The position numbers and the translations under genes are program-made. The notes under the pieces were generated by a model. The model searched no databases. It was not told where the DNA came from and saw nothing but the letters and a program-made list of their open reading frames with translations. From Hirsutella rhossiliensis (Eukaryota; Ascomycota; Sordariomycetes; Hypocreales; Ophiocordycipitaceae), in assembly GCF_020360975.1 (NCBI RefSeq), contig NW_025408670.1:6696001-6760000 (forward strand): a stretch of 64,000 bases of DNA, read 5' to 3'. Shown in pieces: positions 45,711-56,600 of the stretch. Position 1 is the first letter of the stretch; the number at the start of each line of letters is the position of its first letter.

Positions 45711-47366
45711 CGAGAAATGAAATTGGATAGGTCGTGTTTTATCCTCTTGACTTGGCGCTGAATGTCTGGGAAGCATGGGAGCCACGTTCTTTATACGGCC
45801 ATCCGCTCATACACCGACCTCTATATCTGATTAACTTTCTCTGCGTCTCACACCAGCATTGGAAGGATCCAAGAGCTGCTGCTGGTTGGTTACATGTCTT
45901 GGTCATGGCGGTCCTCATCTTACACCCGCAACTGAATACTCCGCGTTACCAGTATCAGACGCACCTCCCCCCGGAAGCAGCCATACATGCTCGGACCTGG
46001 ACCAAGATGATCCTGCAGCATGGCTCGGCTTCGTGTCGATTGGTGGGAGCTAGTTCGGTGTATGCAGGGTGGCACTCGGCGAGACGAGTACGCGAGCGTC
46101 ATGCCTGCTTGATTGTCCGTTCAACCCTGATGAGGCTTTGAAATCGTGTCCGCCGCTTATCCGAGTTAACTTCCGAGTGCTCGGGTATCACAGAGCCGCA
46201 AGTCTCGGGTCGAGTGCGCTGGGAAGTGCTCTGTACCTTGAAAGTACTCAAGACTTGGGCATCGTGATCATGGGGCCCTTGCTTCTGTGGCAGAGAAATA
46301 CGGGGTTGATGCGACTTTCCCCTCATCTTTTCTGGCATCTCCCGAAGCATACCGTTACATCAGTGAAAGGGCTGTGCCTCTTTGTTACACTGTGATTGAA
46401 GAAAGACATCGTCTCACCAGCGCTCAGGGCCGAGGTCCGTAATGTGGTTTATCAAACACCCATTCAACCACTATGCTAACAAACATAGTAGATCGAATTC
46501 GTGATTTTCTTCCTTTCGCTAGCAGGTGATATCCTGGCATGTTCTCCTCGAGCTTCAAGAGCGTTGCGTATCAGCTGATTTGGCAACTTGGCGGGCGATA
46601 CTCATCTCTGTGTGTTAACTTGTCTTCGGGTACCTTTGTTCGATGTAAACAAATCTTACGCAAAGCTTAAAAGTACGTCGTGTACCCTTAAAAGTACGTC
46701 GTGTACCAAGAAACGCGGTGTGTTCTCGACCAATTGAAGCCATAGTTTGCGAGCTGAGAGTCATCCGCCTTGATACAACCCTACGTGCCTGGGCTACAAG
46801 GTCAAGGCTTGTTTCACCTCCTCACTTGGTAGTTGGCATCAAGAGCGGTGGTGGAAAAGTGGAATTTCCCCGCGTCAGCAGAAAGCCCGGTGATGGGATA
46901 GCTAGATGCCACTTGGTCTGACATGCATTAGTTCCAGCTGCCGAGCGGCCCAAGGCCACAGTTCACACCATGCAGATCACCCCAATACCGAGGCTCTGCA
47001 AGTAAGCATGTGAGGGGAAGCCGGCTTCTGGGCCACAAAGGACCCGTTGCCGATCTAACCTTGATCGAATCAACGATTCTCTGGTCGAGCTCAAAGGAGA
47101 AGTCTAAGCCCGGAGTCGGAGCGAGATGCATTAGTCTTGCTCATGCAGTTTTGCTTCGCTGACGCAAATGCCATTGCGGCTTAGCTCTAACGTCAGACAA
47201 CGGTGTAAGTCCGAACATGCAGGTAGCTTGTTGCCAGGCCAATCGGCTCAGGCTACCGAAGAGCCCCTTTGAGAAGCGTGAGTTTAGGACGAGGAGTTGG
47301 TTGAAGCTATGACTGCCGTGACAGTTGACTGTGATCGCAAAATGTCATGATGTCTACGGAGTCTAC
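45711..47366. other. 1.65-kb gap between second MULE and first HXXHC gene
   Basis: Likely includes the original promoter of the precursor gene at its left end. A 20-bp tandem duplicate (ttaaaagtacgtcgtgtacc, two copies, 46668-46708) is present. No coding region recognised on either strand. Confidence 0.45.
45790..45795 (-). promoter_or_regulatory. Probable displaced TATA box of the precursor gene
   Basis: TATAAA on the minus strand. If the MULE (plus one target copy) is removed, this site lies about 107 bp upstream of the precursor ATG, a normal fungal core-promoter distance. In the present sequence it is about 2.7 kb away. Confidence 0.5.
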
Positions 47367-48083
47367 CTAGGCCGCTATCTCCTTGCTCGAATTCATGGTG
47401 ACGGGCACCTCGAGCAGGAAAAAATGATCCGGCATTGGATTCAGTATCAGTCGCGAGCAGTGCTTCACATGCGCCAGCGTGTCGAACCGCTTCTCCATGA
47501 CCCGACCCGTCTTGCGAATCCGCCAGTACTTCTGCCAGTAAAACACGCAGTGTGCAATGTGCCAGTTCCGCGACGCCCAGAATGTACCCCCAGTCTCGCC
47601 CAACTCACCCATCTGCGTCTTATTCAGGGGAATGGTGCCGTTTGCGTCGGCAAAGTACGACCATGCGCCTTCCGGGCCGGGACCGGCGCGGTCGAACTCG
47701 GCCGTGAGCTCTTCGTCGCGGCAGTAGGGCGGGAGCCAGGCCGTGGCCATTGTGTCGTAAATGCAGTCCCGTGAGAGAGCCTCGGCGATGGTGGTGCCGC
47801 AGTCGCAGATATTGAGGTCCAACGCGAGCGTCTCCGGGTGGTATGGATCGGGCTTTGCGGCGAGGGGCGGCTCTGTGAGGATACGCTGAGCGGCTTCAAG
47901 GCAGAGGGATACGAAACCCCAGGCGGCCAAGAAGTAAACCGTGACCTGAGTAGTTGTGTAGAGTCGCCGAGTCTTGCGGCTCTTGGCATGCTTGCGAGAG
48001 GTCTTGGGCTCGTCATCTGGCGTGTCCATGTTGCTCTCTATTCTGTCCTCGGGTGTGAGGAACGGTTGTGAAGACGAGGCCAT
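47367..48083 (-). CDS. UstYa-related HXXHC membrane protein (1)
   Basis: Single exon, 238 residues. A membrane segment lies at about 46-64 (TTTQVTVYFLAAWGFVSLCL) after a basic N-terminus, followed by a lumenal domain with conserved cysteines (ICDCGTTIAEALSRDCIYD, AWLPPYCRDEEL) and two HXXHC motifs, HIAHC and HVKHC. Two HXXHC motifs behind an N-terminal anchor is the signature of UstYa/DUF3328 oxidases that cyclise ustiloxin, phomopsin and cyclochlorotine cores. The CDCG and WLPPYC blocks differ from classical UstYa and match another fungal family I recall from RiPP clusters; treat that link as inference. Confidence 0.82.
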   Translation of the reverse strand: MASSSQPFLTPEDRIESNMDTPDDEPKTSRKHAKSRKTRRLYTTTQVTVYFLAAWGFVSLCLEAAQRILTEPPLAAKPDPYHPETLALDLNICDCGTTIAEALSRDCIYDTMATAWLPPYCRDEELTAEFDRAGPGPEGAWSYFADANGTIPLNKTQMGELGETGGTFWASRNWHIAHCVFYWQKYWRIRKTGRVMEKRFDTLAHVKHCSRLILNPMPDHFFLLEVPVTMNSSKEIAA

Positions 48084-48711
48084 ATTGAGTCAAAACCAAG
48101 GCGTCCTCCCGAAACAGAATTGACGATGGAAGAAAGTGAACGTCAGTATCTCGATGTCCTGTCGTCGGCCTTGGGATTGAAGCCTTGAACAGACTCCGAT
48201 ATCGCGTTGGCCAGGCTCGGAATGGCAAGCTTGCTGCCGTCTTGTCCAATTCTTCCGTTCAAGATGTCAGATCTTACTTGAAAGAAAGTCTTACCACCTT
48301 CCTGTACGAGACGGCTGGGATAGATCACAAGGAACATTTGTCTTTGATCCTGCATCCAGCGCATATAGCAGTAGTCCAAGGGAGGCGTCACCCTCCGTGA
48401 GAGACTTGCCCTGCTTCTTCAGGAGCTGACGGCAGGTCCGCCCTGTACAGGATACACCAAAGTACAAAGGATCGAAAGAGAGATGCGACAAGATACGGGC
48501 ATGCATGACCGCAGTAGCGGCACTTTCCGCAATCGCCGCGTGGGACGGTTACAGCCTGGCCCCTGTCGGCCCATCACGATATGCTTCTGCCGGGTCAGTC
48601 ATATCACGGAATGCCAAAACAAGACGATTGGGCTCTATGTGTTCAAAGATAGTTGGATTACACAGCCTCCGAAGCCCGCTGAATCTGCGCCTACGATGAT
48701 GATCTAGCTAC
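48084..48711 (-). other. Unresolved stretch between the two HXXHC genes, possible gene relic
   Basis: On the minus strand a frame from about 48700 to 48390 reads as protein-like sequence (CNPTIFEHIEPNRLVLAFRDM, then HARILSHLSFDPLYFGVSC) with one in-frame TAA at 48549-48551; a further frame covers 48391-48143. I cannot name a family. It could be a decayed tailoring gene. Confidence 0.3.
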
Positions 48712-49874
48712 CTATCCGTGGTGCCCATGCCCGCCGTGCAACAATCCGCCCTTCCCAAGTGGTGTGGCTCCTAGGTTCTTCCCGTGACCCGTCGAGTTGT
48801 CGTTGGCATACGGATCACCGAAGATCGGGTGAACCAGCACGCCCGGCTCAAACGGACTGAAGGAGCGCTCTGCCATCCAGTTGTATACGCCCTCCCAAAC
48901 AACGCACTGGTGTTTGCCAGAGTCCTGAGCCACCGGCCCTGGCGAACTGGGACATTTCGTCAACAGGCCGCCTGCTCTGTACACGTATCGGGGAAGATAT
49001 GGATGTACTCACTCTGTAGACCAGTGGATTGGGATGAGAGTCGTGTCAGCGTTGCACTGAACGTATTGCCGGAGCCAGTCAAGGCAGTGTTCTGGAAGTC
49101 GATTAGAAACCTGTCCATTCTTTCGGAATGCTCGACAAGGTACCCGTGTGCCGCTTCAGAAGGAACACTTCCTTCTCAGAGAGATCTGGATAGTAATGAT
49201 CAAGGTAGAGGTAGTGGTGTAATCTCTGGACGCAATGCAGGCCGTGGAAAGCCGCCACCGTGGTATAGTAGCCGCTCCCATCAGCCAGCTCGACGACGCT
49301 GTCGTCGTCCTCAAACGGGCCCAGCTCGCTCTTCTGGACACGAACGCTTTCATCTGCAGAACCCAATGAGTCCAAAGCATTTGCATAGGTCAAACGATCT
49401 TGGTCTCCTACGTTTCATGAGATGATCCCACTCATTTTCCAGCTCCTTGCGTGGCGGGCCGCTGAACGCGTTTGACTTGTGGGGGTTGAGCGTGCCGTTG
49501 CTGAGGTAGATGGCGAGCAGCTCAAACTCGCGCTGCTCGTAGGATATCACGTTTCTGAACGGAGCTGAGTGGCAGCTTTTCAGTAAAGTATGTCCAAACT
49601 GCGAGTCGCGCAACTTACTCAAGTAGTGAGGATCGGGAAGATATCTCAGGGACAGCCATCCAGATGCGTACGCCATGAGTACAAACGCATTGGCGCACAG
49701 AAAGGCGAGGTGGATGAGAATTGTCCGCCTGTGATGGCTGAACCAGGATTTTCTTGAGTGCCTCGACGGAACACCATTATTCTCGAGGAGTCCTTCTTCA
49801 TCAGCATCTTCGTGTTCTGAAGATGCTCGCTCCTTCCAGACCGAGTCGTTGAGACTGGTATACCTGGCCATCAT
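48712..49874 (-). CDS. UstYa-type HXXHC oxidase (2)
   Basis: Exons 49874-49619, 49564-49412, 49353-49144, 49091-49013 and 48946-48712 give an uninterrupted 310-residue protein. A membrane segment at about 56-78 (ILIHLAFLCANAFVLMAYASGWL) follows a basic stretch (SHHRR). The UstYa pattern is complete: YLTPFRNVISYEQREFEL, the first motif AFHGLHCVQRLHHYLY, the second HTEHCLDWLRQYVQCNAD, and the C-terminal HQCVVWEGVYNWMAER. UstYa-family proteins are thought to be copper-type oxidases that form the ether or C-C crosslink of dikaritins. The last intron could end at 48977 (36 nt) instead of 48947 (66 nt); the longer has a better branch site. The C-terminus GLLHGGHGHHG is His-rich and unusual. Confidence 0.92.
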
Positions 49875-50605
49875 GAAACGGATCAACTAAAGTGAATGAC
49901 CGGAGTGGATGAAGCAGTTGTGAATGCCTCTGCCAGCGACACAGTGATATGGCGGCGCTCCACCCAGGTGCCTGGATCGGGGAACATTGCCCCCAGTTGA
50001 CGGATGAACGGTCTGCTCACCTTTCGACTTGAGTTACAACAGGTTCTGCATAGTTACCCGACGGTCAGAAGCGAGCCAGTAGCAGGGCAGTGCTACACTG
50101 ATGGTTCGGGTGTGCTTCGATGTGGTCTCAGTGTGTCGGTGGCAACCGCGCGTCGTGCTGACATGCAGGACGGCGCAGTTAGACGACATGCCGTACCAGA
50201 GTGCCGCGTTTCGTCCGAGCTTACGCTGAAGGGTTGCAGCAAAGGATTCTGCGTCGCTGCAACCAGACGCAATGCAAACGCCACGGCATGACACCCGTGA
50301 CCAGGTCCATGTGTCATCCATGTTGGCTTGAGGAGACTGGAGCCACGATCAAAGGTCCATCATGACCAACATTGAGGCACTTGTGCTCCATTCGGGCGGG
50401 GGCTTCGAATCAGGTTGCGATAATTGCATCATTCGCGTGAAACGTGGCACAAAGCGGCCGGCCTGAAGAAGAGGGCGGGGACTGGAGGATCAAGGCACGG
50501 AGCAACAATTCTGTGTGTCGATCTTTCTCGCTCGATTCGAAAGCTCCTGCCACCGAGAGCTGGCTGACATTTGGGAACGCCCTGATCGTGAATAGGGTAT
50601 TCGTC
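49875..50605. promoter_or_regulatory. Divergent intergenic region
   Basis: About 730 bp between the second HXXHC gene (minus) and the methyltransferase gene (plus), presumably with both promoters. No regulator-binding palindrome was firmly identified. Confidence 0.45.
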
Positions 50606-51548
50606 ATGACTCCCCAAGAGGTTATTGCCTGCCTCCTCGACCAGGACGAGCCTGAGCATAACCTCGCTGCCATTGAGCACCGACAGCGGCTCATCAAGTC
50701 ATGGAAGATCCCGCAAGGCTCCAAGGTCCTCGAGGTAGGCCCCGGACAGGGCGACTTCACAGTCTGCCTCGCCGATGCTGTCGGGCCTACTGGGCAAGTC
50801 GTGGCTGTTGACCCGGCTCCTCTGGATTGGGGTACGAGGAAACCCACGATTGACTGAGACGTCGAAAGTGAAGAGGGCCTCTGTGCTGACCAAAAGGCGG
50901 ATCGCAGGGACGCCCGACTACAGAACGGCCCAGGGCTTTGTTCTTCGTTCACCGCTCGGCTCCAGAATCCAATTCGTGCAAGCCGATCCAATAGACTTCC
51001 TCGATGCTCCTACCACGGCGACCAAGTCGTTTGACTTCATCGTCTTCTGCCATTCCATCTGGTACTTTTCACAGCCGAGCTTTCTTCCCACCATGCTCTC
51101 CAAAGCACGCCCTTGCGTCGCCAACGTCCTTATTGCAGAATATAGCCTCTCGACATCTCATCCAAGCGCAGTGCCACACGTGCTAGCTTCCTTGGCCGCC
51201 AACGCCGTAGAGAGCTTCCGTGGCGAGGACTCGAAGCGGAATATTCGGTGCGCGCTGACGCCGCTCCGGATGATCGAGGCGGCCGAGGAGGTAGGATGGG
51301 CCTTGAGCCACGAGGAAACGGTGACACCGGGAGAGAAGCAGCTGGACGCGTTTCGTGAGGTCAATATGATTCTCAAGTCAAGGTTGTTCAAGGCGGACAT
51401 GGAGAGTGTACAGGCGGGTGACAAGGTCAAGACGATGCTGCAGAGCATGACTTATGCTGTCAAGGCCAGTGTCGATCGCCTCGACGGCAGACTCGAGTCG
51501 GTAAGGAACATGGACGTTTGGGTGGCTCGCTTTGGGGCGAAGGAATAA
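50606..51548 (+). CDS. SAM-dependent methyltransferase, UstM-like
   Basis: Exons 50606-50831 and 50908-51548 (intron GTACGA...ATCGCAG) give 288 residues. Motif I LEVGPGQGDFTVCLAD and the acidic end of strand 2 VVAVDPAPLDWG mark the class I SAM-binding fold; FDFIVFCHSIWYF is motif IV. The sequence style (WKIPQGSKVLEVGPGQGD) resembles UstM of the ustiloxin cluster, an N-methyltransferase acting on the cyclised peptide. The reading frame is open upstream, but the earlier start candidates are not ATG. It sits between an HXXHC gene and an MFS gene, which supports a tailoring role. Confidence 0.9.
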
Positions 51549-51581
51549 CTTAGAATAGCTGCGTGCGCAGAAAATATGAAG

Positions 51582-53296
51582 CTATTGCCTGCCTTCGCTT
51601 CCTTGTCCATCCTGCGGCCCGTCGTCGCCAACTTCTGCGTCGTTTGACAAGCCATCGTGCTTCTGTCTCGCAGCGAGCGATACAGCAGCTAGTGAGAGCA
51701 GAAAGAAGCCACAGGCGATAAGGAACGGCATCCCTAGCCATGCCTCTCCCATACTCAGCCCCCACTTGAAGCATCTCGCTAGTAATGGCCCCCCTGTGAG
51801 CAGCCCAGCATAAGTGAGAACCGCGATTGACGTGTACACGGTGCCCAGCTGCCTTGGCTCGACCATGCTGGTCACCACGCTTCGCGCTGGAACGGCAAAG
51901 GCATATCCGAGGGAGAAGAGGAGCTGTCCAGCGAGTAGAGGCTGCCACGATTTGGCCAGGAATATGGTGCCGGAGCCAAGAGCCAGTAAGACGCTGCTGG
52001 ATTGCGCCAAGAGTGTGTCCTTTGCGATTTCCCGCATTCTGAAGCGTCGTAACAAGACACTCGATAGGGCAGGGATCAGAAAGATGAGGACGAGGAGATT
52101 GATGCCAGCGCGAAGGGACAAGAGGTATGAAGCCTGGGAGCGAGTATGAGCCGGGGGCAGCTGCTTGTAAGTGCTGCATGGGGAACATACCTCACCAAGG
52201 GACCACCCCAGTCTTTTCGAAGCATACTGGAGGAGAAGAGGGCCGCCCGACTGCTCACCCAGGTGAAAGGCGTAGAAGCAGGACAAGACGACGACAACTC
52301 TTGCATTTTGTGCCATCCATCGCCCCAGTGCCCTCGCTCTATCCCAACATTTGAGCATGGGATGATGTGAGCTCATTTTCGGCAATGCTTCACCGCCTTG
52401 GCCGCCGCCTGTGTCGTCTTGTAGCGATTGGAGATTGAGCGTCTCGGGTACGAAGAAGACAGCAACGCCAAACCCCACGAGCATGAAAGCTGAGGATATG
52501 AACATGGGAATCCAGGGACTTTGCACCATTAAGACGGCTCCGACTGGAGTGAATAGAAACTGTGAAAGCAAGCTCGCTGATTGAATGTGCGAAAAAGCGG
52601 TCGTTCTAGATGGGTTGGCTGATGAGACTTGAGAGCTTGGGAAATCCGCCAGGGCATACCTTTGGTCTGAAGGACACAGATCGGCGACGATTACGAAGGT
52701 GACGGACGACAAGGTAGCTGCGCCGGCACCAATAATCTGCCACAGGCCTGCGAACCAAACAGCTCGGACCGGGAAGAAGGAGGGAAACCAGACTGGGAAG
52801 CTTTTAGCATGGAGAGAAAGCCAAGCAAGCAGGCTTGTCAAGCTCTCTTACAGACAAGTCGGATCCAGACATCGCTCATGAAGCAACCGGCGATTGCGAG
52901 CAAAAGAACAGACTTGCGTCCAATGCGATCGGCAAGAGTGCCATACGGAACGGCGAGCAGCATGGCTGGCCCGAGTTAGCCAGGAGGCGGGCTATAGACG
53001 AGGAGAGGTGGCGAACCAGGAAGACTCTCAAAGACATCTCGCCAGCCGTTGATGACGGCGACTTGGCTTTGCACGGCGTCAATCTTGCACCTGTCGGGGC
53101 CGAGGCTGTCGGAATTGTAATAGTCGCGACAGATGATGTCTTGGAGGATGGCCGTCTGCGGCGCGAGGCTGATGTGACTGCCGATGCTGAGGAGCAAGAA
53201 TGTCAAGGCCGTGCAGAGTATGGCTCTCCATGGACCGCCATTGGGCGTAGACGGCGCCTGGAGCAAGGGAGTCGTTTCGTCCTGTCGTGGTGCCAT
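51582..53296 (-). CDS. MFS transporter of the fungal secondary-metabolite type
   Basis: Exons 53296-53017, 52965-52852, 52792-52660, 52605-52191 and 52133-51582 form one frame of 497 residues. The N-terminus has a DETTPLL-like motif often found in vacuolar or membrane MFS proteins, the MFS motif A region YGTLADRIGRKSV lies between helices 2 and 3, and about 12 hydrophobic segments are visible. WFPSFFPVRAVW and CPSDQRTTAFSHIQSA recall the UstT/PhomT group, so export of the peptide product is a reasonable inference. The 3' end is only 33 bp from the convergent methyltransferase gene. Confidence 0.9.
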
Positions 53297-53670
53297 GGTG
53301 AAGGGGCGTGTTATCCAGACAAGGGCTGGGCAAAATGCATGTGCAGCGAGTGAGCCAGTCTATAAAGCCGACATGTTCAGTGTCGTCTGGCGGGTTCGTT
53401 GGCCATGAGTGGGAGCGAGAGAGTTGCTGCACAAGAGGCGATTGAATGGGAGGGAGTTGGAGAGAGGGAGTTGAATGTTGGTCCGGGGGAGACGCTCGAC
53501 GGCTAGTAGCGCTAGGCCGACTTTGGCAGCTTGGCGCCGGCACAGCACAGTGCAGACAGCACCTCCTCTTCCCGTCTCACCTCACCCTATCCTTATTACC
53601 TCGCCTTATCTTCGCCTTCATCTTTTTATCTTCCCCCTTCCCTCTCCTTTGGGCCCATCTGACGCTCACA
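53297..53670. promoter_or_regulatory. Divergent promoter between MFS and ABC transporter genes
   Basis: 374 bp shared by two transporter genes, so co-regulation is plausible. The ABC side (53570-53650) is CT-rich, typical of a fungal transcription start region. Confidence 0.5.
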
Positions 53671-56600
53671 ATGGACACCGCCTGTCCCTCAGGCGCCGAC
53701 AGCGAATTTGGCCCTCGAGTCCATGTCGCCTGTCGCGCCTTCGACTTCACCTTGCTGTTCCAGGACGCCTTCTTCATTGCACTCCCTGCTGCCGTCTTCC
53801 TCATCCTCTTGCCCTGGCGGCTCTGGTCTCTTTGCCGCCGCCCCGTCTTGGCCACGTCAGTTCGTCTGGCGCTGTGCAAGCTTGTATGTCTCGTGGCCTC
53901 GTCTGCCTCAGCCGCTGGTCAACTGATTCTGTGCTTCCACAGGGCTTCCTATCGGCCCTCTTCTGCCTTCACATCGCCTTAGCCACGCTTCGCGCCGGCA
54001 CCCCCGGCTTGTACTCCAGATTGGGCCTCGCTTCCGACATCCTCGCTGCAGTCTCCGTCTTCGTTGCTGGTCTTTTATCCTTTGCCGAGGACCAACGCTC
54101 CCCCCGGCCTTCCGACCTTCTTGTACTTTACTTCTCAGCCGCAACCATTCTTTCCCTGCCGCGGCTGCGCTCCCTATGGTTGATTGATGTTGGCAGTGCA
54201 GCGAGAGCTACGTGCGTTTCTGCAACTATAGTCGAGGCCTTGGTCGTCGTTCTCGAGTCCGCGCGAAAGACTGGGTTCCTCCAACCGTCCTACAAATCCG
54301 CCGCCATCGAGCAAGTCACCAGCTTCTGGAACCGGAGCTTCTTTGTATGGCTTCTTCCATTCTTCAACGTCGGCTATTCCAAGGACCTCGATCTGCAAGA
54401 CATCCCCAAAGTCAGCCGCGACCTTGAGGAAGAGTCGACGAGGACAAGATTGACAAAAGCATGGCGAAACACGCGGGGAAAGCACCGCCTCCTACGCGCC
54501 ACCTTCTTTGCCAACTCGTGGTTCTTCGGTGCCGCGGTGCCGCCTCGGCTCGCTTTGTCAGCCTTTACCTTCTGCCAGCCGTTCCTAATCGAATCCTCGG
54601 TTTCTTACCTCAATGCCACCCCCGACCAAGACTACTCTCGATTCAGAAAGGCTCTTGTTGGAGCTTTCCTGCTCACATACCTCGGGATAGCCGTACGTAT
54701 TGGCAAGACCTTGCGTTGAATCCCCTGCCCTAACGAGCCTGCAGGTCTCGCGCGCGCTATACTGGCGACAAACATACCGCATGACGACTGCAATTCGTGC
54801 TGGTCTCATTTCTAGCATCTACAGACATACCATCACGCTCAAAGCCGTCGACGTCCAAGACTCGGCTGCATTGACGCTCATGGGAACAGATGTGGAAAGA
54901 ATAGCCGTGTCTTTGAGACTGGTCCATGAGATTTGGGCATCCATTCCCGAGGTTGCCGTTGCGATATGGCTCTTGGCTCGGCAAATCTCCGCGGCGTCCG
55001 TTGTTCCACTGGTTGTCTGCTTGGGTGAGCCTACGGCCACAATGACCTCACGTCTTCGTGTTTGGACGAGAGCAGTGGCTAACCATCTCCATAGCATCTG
55101 TAGCAGCGGCTTCGCGAATTGCCAGCAGTTTTGGACCCGCTCAGAAAGCATGGGTAGACCGTGTCCAGACCCGAGTTGCGGCCACGGCTGGCATGCTCAG
55201 CGACATAAAGGCTGTCAAGATGCTGGGGCTGACCGAAGTGTTGAGCAAAGTCATTTCTCAGTTGCGGACAGTCGAACTGCAGACGTCGGAAACCTTTCGC
55301 TCGCTTCTCACATGGCAGATACTCGTTGGTATGCGGCTGACGCAAGTAGTACTTCAAAGTTCAGGAAGCGCTGCTAATAAGCAGGACTTATCGTGGGGTC
55401 GATTTGCGGAGTAATTTCGGGAAATCGTATGCGATTACATATCTACCATCTGATAAGTGCCCGGCGCCGCGCACGCGAATATCTCCACGGCCAGCAGCCC
55501 AATCGAGGCCATTCCGGGGCCTGGGGGACTAATCCACTCCGGCGGCGCGTTTGGTCGAGGAGCACTCCGTATAGGCTACTGTCCGTCGAGATATTTGCGT
55601 TGCAGCGCCGCGAATGGGTAATGGGGGGGCTAGGCTCGGCTACAGGAACTGCGAGATAGTAATGCACTGATCCTACGGCCCTTTGATCCTCAAAAATATG
55701 TCTAGTTACATGGATATAAATATGTATAAAGACTCTACGAGGCGGCTGGCTTACGTCGACGAGGGCGGTCCGCTTTCCCATCCGGGTCCTCCGCCCCGAC
55801 GGCCCTGACCTCGAGTTGGACCTGGTCCCGGCCTGGACCTGGGTCATCGGGCACGGGGTCCCTACCTGTACCCGTATCTGGCCCTGGCCCTGGCCCCGAT
55901 CCTGGCCCCGCCGTCGGCGCTGTTTGAGCTCGTCGACGAGTCGGTTCAAGCTTCGGCCGGCGCGTAACAGCTCTAGCTCTGCAACGGCCGCCTCCTTGCA
56001 TTTGCCGGACGCCATACGGGCCAACAGCTCGTCCCAGATCACCTTCCGGCGACAGAACTGCACTCTGACCCCGTTCCCGGGCGCCAGCGGCTTCCCACGT
56101 CTCTTCCAGCTCCCGTACGGCCTTCTGACCTGCAAACCCTTCCTCCCACTCCTTCCAGACGTCCCCCACCGTAAAGACCCTTGCCAGGGCTGTGACGATA
56201 GGCATGCCTGGTACCAGAGGCCCTGGGGCGGGGCCGGGGCCGGGCCGGAGCTGTATTGAGATTCAAGGTAGGTACTGTTGACGGGGCCGGGCCCGGGCCT
56301 GGGGCCACGCGCCTGCTGACCCGGCTCCGAAGTAGCCGGTAAAGGTGATAGGGACCTTGCCTTGGAGGAGGGCATCGAGGCCGCCCTGAATCCCGTCCAG
56401 CCGGGCCTCAAGCCGGATGGCGAGCCGCTGACTATTCTGTAACAGGGCCTCCCGCGTGCTCTCTATGACGCCGCTTAGTTCCGGCAGCGCGCGTCGTACG
56501 AGCAGGCTTACCGGCTCCATAGCCCCTACCGCGGTGGACCGCACGGCGACGGCGAACTCGTCCCACTCGGGCCCGCCAAAAGGGGCGTAGGCGAAGAACG

